Source: a bacterium (GTDB lineage: Bacteria; Bacillota; Clostridia; Oscillospirales; Acutalibacteraceae). Taken from it: a stretch of DNA of 8,140 nt. Below, in pieces: positions 6,279-8,140 of this stretch. A program made the position numbers and the translations under genes. The stretch covers positions 1-8,140 of the forward strand of contig JAHKXX010000296.1 in assembly GCA_020627425.1 (NCBI GenBank). Direction: 5' to 3'. The notes beneath the pieces were generated by a model. It saw nothing but the letters and a program-made list of their open reading frames with translations. It had not been told where the DNA came from and did not search any database. Positions within the stretch are counted from its first letter, which is position 1, and each line of letters begins with the position of its first letter.

Positions 6279-6941
6279 TCAGTAGCCAAGGCTTTCACCG
6301 ACTATGACCACTTTTATTCTGTCCTTTACACGCTGCTGTGCGGAAACGAGATACGAGCAGCAAATTCTGTTTTCGCTGTGACAGCCGTCAGACATAAAGC
6401 TGTAATCATCACAAAGCGAAACACAGCCTCCCTCACCGGCGCAGTAGGTATTGCACTCAAGTCTTTTGGTATTCATCGGAGCCGCTATGGTTTTTACTCT
6501 CTTTACAGCCTCGTCAAGGTCAGAAACTATTTTATTCACACCGACAACAACGATTACGCTTTTGGGACCGTAAACTATTGCTGCTACTCTGTTGCCGTTT
6601 CCGTCAACGTTATACAGCTCTCCTCGCTCTGTAACGGCGTTAGCGCTTGTCAGAAAAACATCGGCAGAAAAAGTCTGTCGATATATATTCTCCACATCCT
6701 CGCGGGTCAGTCCCTCTTTGCTTCTGTCAAGATAATTATAGTCGCCGCCTGAGAGCAGCTTAGTTATACCTGTTTCCTTCAGAGTTACCGAGCCTCCGTG
6801 AGAAACAGTATCTCCCTTTTTCATCAAAGCAGCAACAAGTCCTGCTGCGTCCTCTTTTTTCTCACAGAAAAAGGGCTGCATATTATTTTTCCTTAGTGCG
6901 TCCATAGTCCTGTTAATAACAGTCATATCAAGCTTTTCCAT
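6279..6941 (-). CDS. LUD-domain (LutC/YkgG-like, DUF162) protein
   Basis: A soluble 220-residue protein of the LUD family, which includes LutC and the N-terminal part of LutB of the lactate-oxidation complex. Family marks are HGGSVTLKETG (48-58), TSANAVTERGELYNVDG (98-114) and GPKSVIVVVGVNKIV (125-139). The C-terminal part is Cys-rich, with Cys at 163, 167, 173, 177, 187, 194 and 195, and ends in the typical VVIVGESLGY. Many stand-alone clostridial LUD proteins have such a Cys-rich tail, but the biochemical role is unknown; metal or Fe-S binding is a guess. No lutA or lutB is present, so a lactate-utilisation label would be unsafe. ATG at 6941 follows AAAGGAT (6950-6956). It is the first gene of the operon continuing to the CPBP protease and tadA. 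Confidence 0.88.
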   Translation of the reverse strand: MEKLDMTVINRTMDALRKNNMQPFFCEKKEDAAGLVAALMKKGDTVSHGGSVTLKETGITKLLSGGDYNYLDRSKEGLTREDVENIYRQTFSADVFLTSANAVTERGELYNVDGNGNRVAAIVYGPKSVIVVVGVNKIVSDLDEAVKRVKTIAAPMNTKRLECNTYCAGEGGCVSLCDDYSFMSDGCHSENRICCSYLVSAQQRVKDRIKVVIVGESLGY

Positions 6942-6944
6942 AGT

Positions 6945-6973
6945 CTGTCATCCTTTCGTGAATAATGTATAAT
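6945..6973 (+). promoter_or_regulatory. Possible sigma-A promoter of the 7037 gene
   Basis: CTGTCA (6945-6950), 17 bases, then a perfect TATAAT (6968-6973). The -35 matches 4 of 6 positions. The start would lie near 6980, giving a leader of about 57 bases. The -10 elements of this promoter and of the opposing LUD promoter lie one base apart. Confidence 0.5.
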
Positions 6974-6974
6974 A

Positions 6975-7003
6975 AATATATTTTGGGCAATAATAAGTGT
7001 AAA
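6975..7003 (-). promoter_or_regulatory. Sigma-A promoter of the LUD-CPBP-tadA operon
   Basis: On the minus strand TTTACA (7003-6998) and TATATT (6980-6975) are 17 bases apart, each one mismatch from consensus. The start site would lie near 6968, giving a leader of about 27 bases with the RBS properly placed. Confidence 0.65.
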
Positions 7004-7036
7004 GATCTTTAATAGCAAAAACTGGAGGTAATCATT

Positions 7037-7471
7037 ATGAATCAGGACACAAGAGAGCTTTTATCAGGCATCTACAAGCTGTCACAGACAGGCATACAGG
7101 CTGCAAAGGCAGTCATTCCCAAAACCGACAGCAAGCAGCTCAGAAACGAGCTTGAAGAACAGCTATGCGATTATTCAAAAGCAGCAGCAGACACAGAACA
7201 AAGGCTATACAAAAACGACTCCGCTCCTAAAGAGCTGAACCCCATAGAAAAGGCTGTAATGTGGGGCTCGATAGAACTGCACACCATAACCGACACCGGC
7301 AAAAGCCACTTAGCGGAAATCATGATAAACGGTACAAATATGGGTATTGTAGATCTGACAAAGACTATCGGTATCTGTAAAAATGCCGAGCCCGAGGTAA
7401 TAGATTATGCAAGGGGCTTCGTAAAAAACGAGGAGCGCCATCTGAACAACCTAAAAGCCTTTCTGACCTGA
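7037..7471 (+). CDS. All-helical protein of unknown function, possibly ferritin-like bundle
   Basis: I cannot assign this 144-residue soluble protein. It reads as four amphipathic helices at about 4-26, 31-58, 68-98 and 102-143, broken by short loops at Pro28, Pro64/Pro69 and the Gly/Asn stretch at 99-103. An ExxH motif (Glu132 to His135, in NEERH) lies in the last helix, as in ferritin-like proteins, and ELH (80-82) lies in helix 3. The full di-iron set of two ExxH motifs and two further Glu is not evident, so metal binding is only a possibility. There is no signal peptide or membrane segment. The start is well supported by GGAGG (7024-7028) 8 bases before the ATG. The last 21 bp overlap the convergent DUF1294 gene. 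The codon pattern and RBS leave little doubt that it is a gene. Confidence 0.85.
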   Translation: MNQDTRELLSGIYKLSQTGIQAAKAVIPKTDSKQLRNELEEQLCDYSKAAADTEQRLYKNDSAPKELNPIEKAVMWGSIELHTITDTGKSHLAEIMINGTNMGIVDLTKTIGICKNAEPEVIDYARGFVKNEERHLNNLKAFLT

Positions 7472-7768
7472 CAAAAACGGGATATTTCCAAAGGCATAGT
7501 ATATACCGAAAGCTGCTATAAGCTCTGTTACAAATATCAGCGGTATACCTACCATGAATTTTTTGTGTCGGGTCTTATGTCTTATTATCTGCATTGTGGC
7601 GTACATCGCAACACAGCCGCTGAGTGCTGCCGTCAGCAGAAGCACCTTCTCGGGTATTCTGCGGCGGTGCAGCTTTGCTGCTATTTTATCATAAACCGTG
7701 ATCACTATTGCAAACAGGCTCGTTATGCCAAAATAAATAATTATTACCGGCAACAATTCTCCTGGCAT
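7451..7768 (-). CDS. DUF1294 family small membrane protein
   Basis: A 105-residue membrane protein of unknown function. Hydrophobic segments lie at about 5-25, 43-60 and 72-94. The DUF1294 signature is clear: Asp27-Lys28 after the first helix (TVYDKIAA), RRIPE (36-40), the small-residue helix LLLTAALSGCVAMY (43-56), then RHKT (63-66) and KKF (69-71) before the last helix. In some relatives this domain is fused to a cold-shock domain; here it stands alone. ATG at 7768 has GGAGG (7775-7779) 6 bases upstream and a perfect sigma-A promoter further up, so strong constitutive expression is expected. Its 3' end overlaps the end of the 7037 gene by 21 bp on the opposite strand. Confidence 0.92.
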   Translation of the reverse strand: MPGELLPVIIIYFGITSLFAIVITVYDKIAAKLHRRRIPEKVLLLTAALSGCVAMYATMQIIRHKTRHKKFMVGIPLIFVTELIAAFGIYYAFGNIPFLSGQKGF

Positions 7769-7812
7769 TTTTTACCTCCGTCACTAATATTTTGTCTCTT
7801 CCTTTAATACAT

Positions 7813-7841
7813 ATTATATATTCCCCCCTCCTCCCTGTCAA
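7813..7841 (-). promoter_or_regulatory. Perfect-consensus sigma-A promoter for the DUF1294 gene
   Basis: On the minus strand TTGACA (7841-7836) and TATAAT (7818-7813) are separated by exactly 17 bases: a full consensus match. The start site would lie near 7806, giving a leader of about 38 bases. The spacer contains an unusual purine run (GGGAGGAGGGGGGAA, 7835-7821). Confidence 0.85.
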
Positions 7842-7844
7842 CCC

Positions 7845-7906
7845 GGCGGCGCGTGCTCGCGCGGAGCAATTCGCGCACTATAGTTGGTGTTAACGCCGCC
7901 TTTTTT
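7845..7906 (+). terminator. Large GC-rich stem-loop followed by T-run (terminator-like, part of a structured intergenic element)
   Basis: GGCGGCG (7845-7851) pairs with CGCCGCC (7894-7900) and is followed by six T (7901-7906). Inside, GTGC (7853-7856) can pair with a GCAC near 7877, and a further nested stem of GCTC with GAGC is possible. The orientation would stop rightward transcription, yet no plus-strand gene ends nearby (the closest stops at 7471). It could therefore terminate read-through from the 7037 gene, belong to a small RNA, or be one arm of a repeat. The -35 box of the DUF1294 promoter lies 3 bp to its left. Confidence 0.45.
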
Positions 7907-8140
7907 GGCACGCGTATGGGCTGGGTTTATTATACATCTTTGTTCGCGCCGTGCCGCACAGGACGGCACTTGACGCTACTTTTGAGTAAAGGTTGGTATA
8001 TTTTCTCTACTCTACTTAGTGTCTCCAAAAAACAGTACAGCAAGTCCGTCGTGAAACCTCACGATCATTATTAATTCTTCAGTCTTAAGGCAACACCGCA
8101 CAGAGATTGTGCGTCAGATTTCGAGCATAATTTTTTGTCA
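7907..8140. repeat. Gene-free structured region, candidate interspersed repeat/MITE-like element, truncated by the window
   Basis: I see no credible gene here. Hairpins include GTGCCG (7951-7956) with CGGCAC (7964-7969), CGTGA (8050-8054) with TCACG (8059-8063), and CGCACA (8097-8102) with TGTGCG (8108-8113). The last block, from CTTAAGG at about 8084 to the window end, resembles in my memory a recurrent intergenic repeat of Ruminococcus/E. siraeum-type genomes; I cannot test this. A 73-codon frame at 7853-8074 (GTG start, no RBS) crosses these hairpins and is judged spurious. Confidence 0.4.

Noticed and set aside
6960..6995. Sigma-G-like boxes (GAATA and AATAATA) upstream of the 7037 gene
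   Set aside because: Spacing is 24 bases instead of about 17-18 and the -10 has a mismatch in its first base.
7853..8074. 73-codon plus-strand frame beginning with GTG
   Set aside because: No ribosome binding site, start inside a GC-rich stem, runs through several hairpins, and the translation resembles no protein family; more likely a repeat sequence read as protein.
1..8140. CRISPR array, tRNA/rRNA gene, transposase or prophage
   Set aside because: No regularly spaced direct repeats, no cloverleaf or rRNA-like sequence recognised, and no recombinase or phage protein among the open frames.

Overview
The window looks like a low-to-moderate GC, endospore-forming gut Clostridium relative (Oscillospiraceae/Ruminococcus or [Eubacterium] siraeum-like). 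The reasons are three sporulation-family genes (ylbJ, yqfC, yqfD), strong Gram-positive ribosome binding sites, sigma-A and sigma-E style promoters, and GC-rich hairpin-forming intergenic DNA at both ends. The taxon is an inference from gene content and style; no marker gene fixes it.

Left part (1-4621). Bases 1-150 hold GC-rich hairpin DNA with no gene, followed by a strong rightward terminator. On the minus strand, ylbJ (sporulation membrane protein) runs straight into a glutamine-dependent asparagine synthetase. The gap is 4 bp and the synthetase RBS is embedded in the end of ylbJ. Divergently, on the plus strand, lie yqfC and yqfD. The 73-bp gap between ylbJ and yqfC carries an excellent match to the sigma-E (mother-cell) promoter consensus facing ylbJ and a weaker one facing yqfC; the two overlap. 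The unit therefore reads as a four-gene mother-cell divergon, in which asparagine synthesis would be co-expressed with spore-morphogenesis membrane proteins.

Middle part (4647-6941, minus strand). A compact operon: LUD-domain protein, CPBP-family intramembrane protease, tRNA adenosine deaminase TadA, and a 71-residue two-helix membrane protein starting with TTG. A good sigma-A promoter lies upstream of the LUD gene. The operon converges on yqfD with only 25 bp between them and no visible terminator.

Right part (7037-8140). A plus-strand gene for an all-helical 144-residue protein I cannot name overlaps tail-to-tail by 21 bp with a minus-strand DUF1294 membrane protein. The DUF1294 gene has a perfect-consensus sigma-A promoter (TTGACA, 17 bp, TATAAT) with an extremely G-rich spacer. 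From 7842 to the end no gene is credible; the DNA forms several hairpins, one with a T-run, and looks like an interspersed repeat or MITE-like element cut by the window edge.

I found no CRISPR array, tRNA, rRNA, transposase or recognisable defence system. The best candidates for something worth following are the sporulation divergon with its linked asparagine synthetase, the small TTG-start membrane protein, and the structured terminal repeat.
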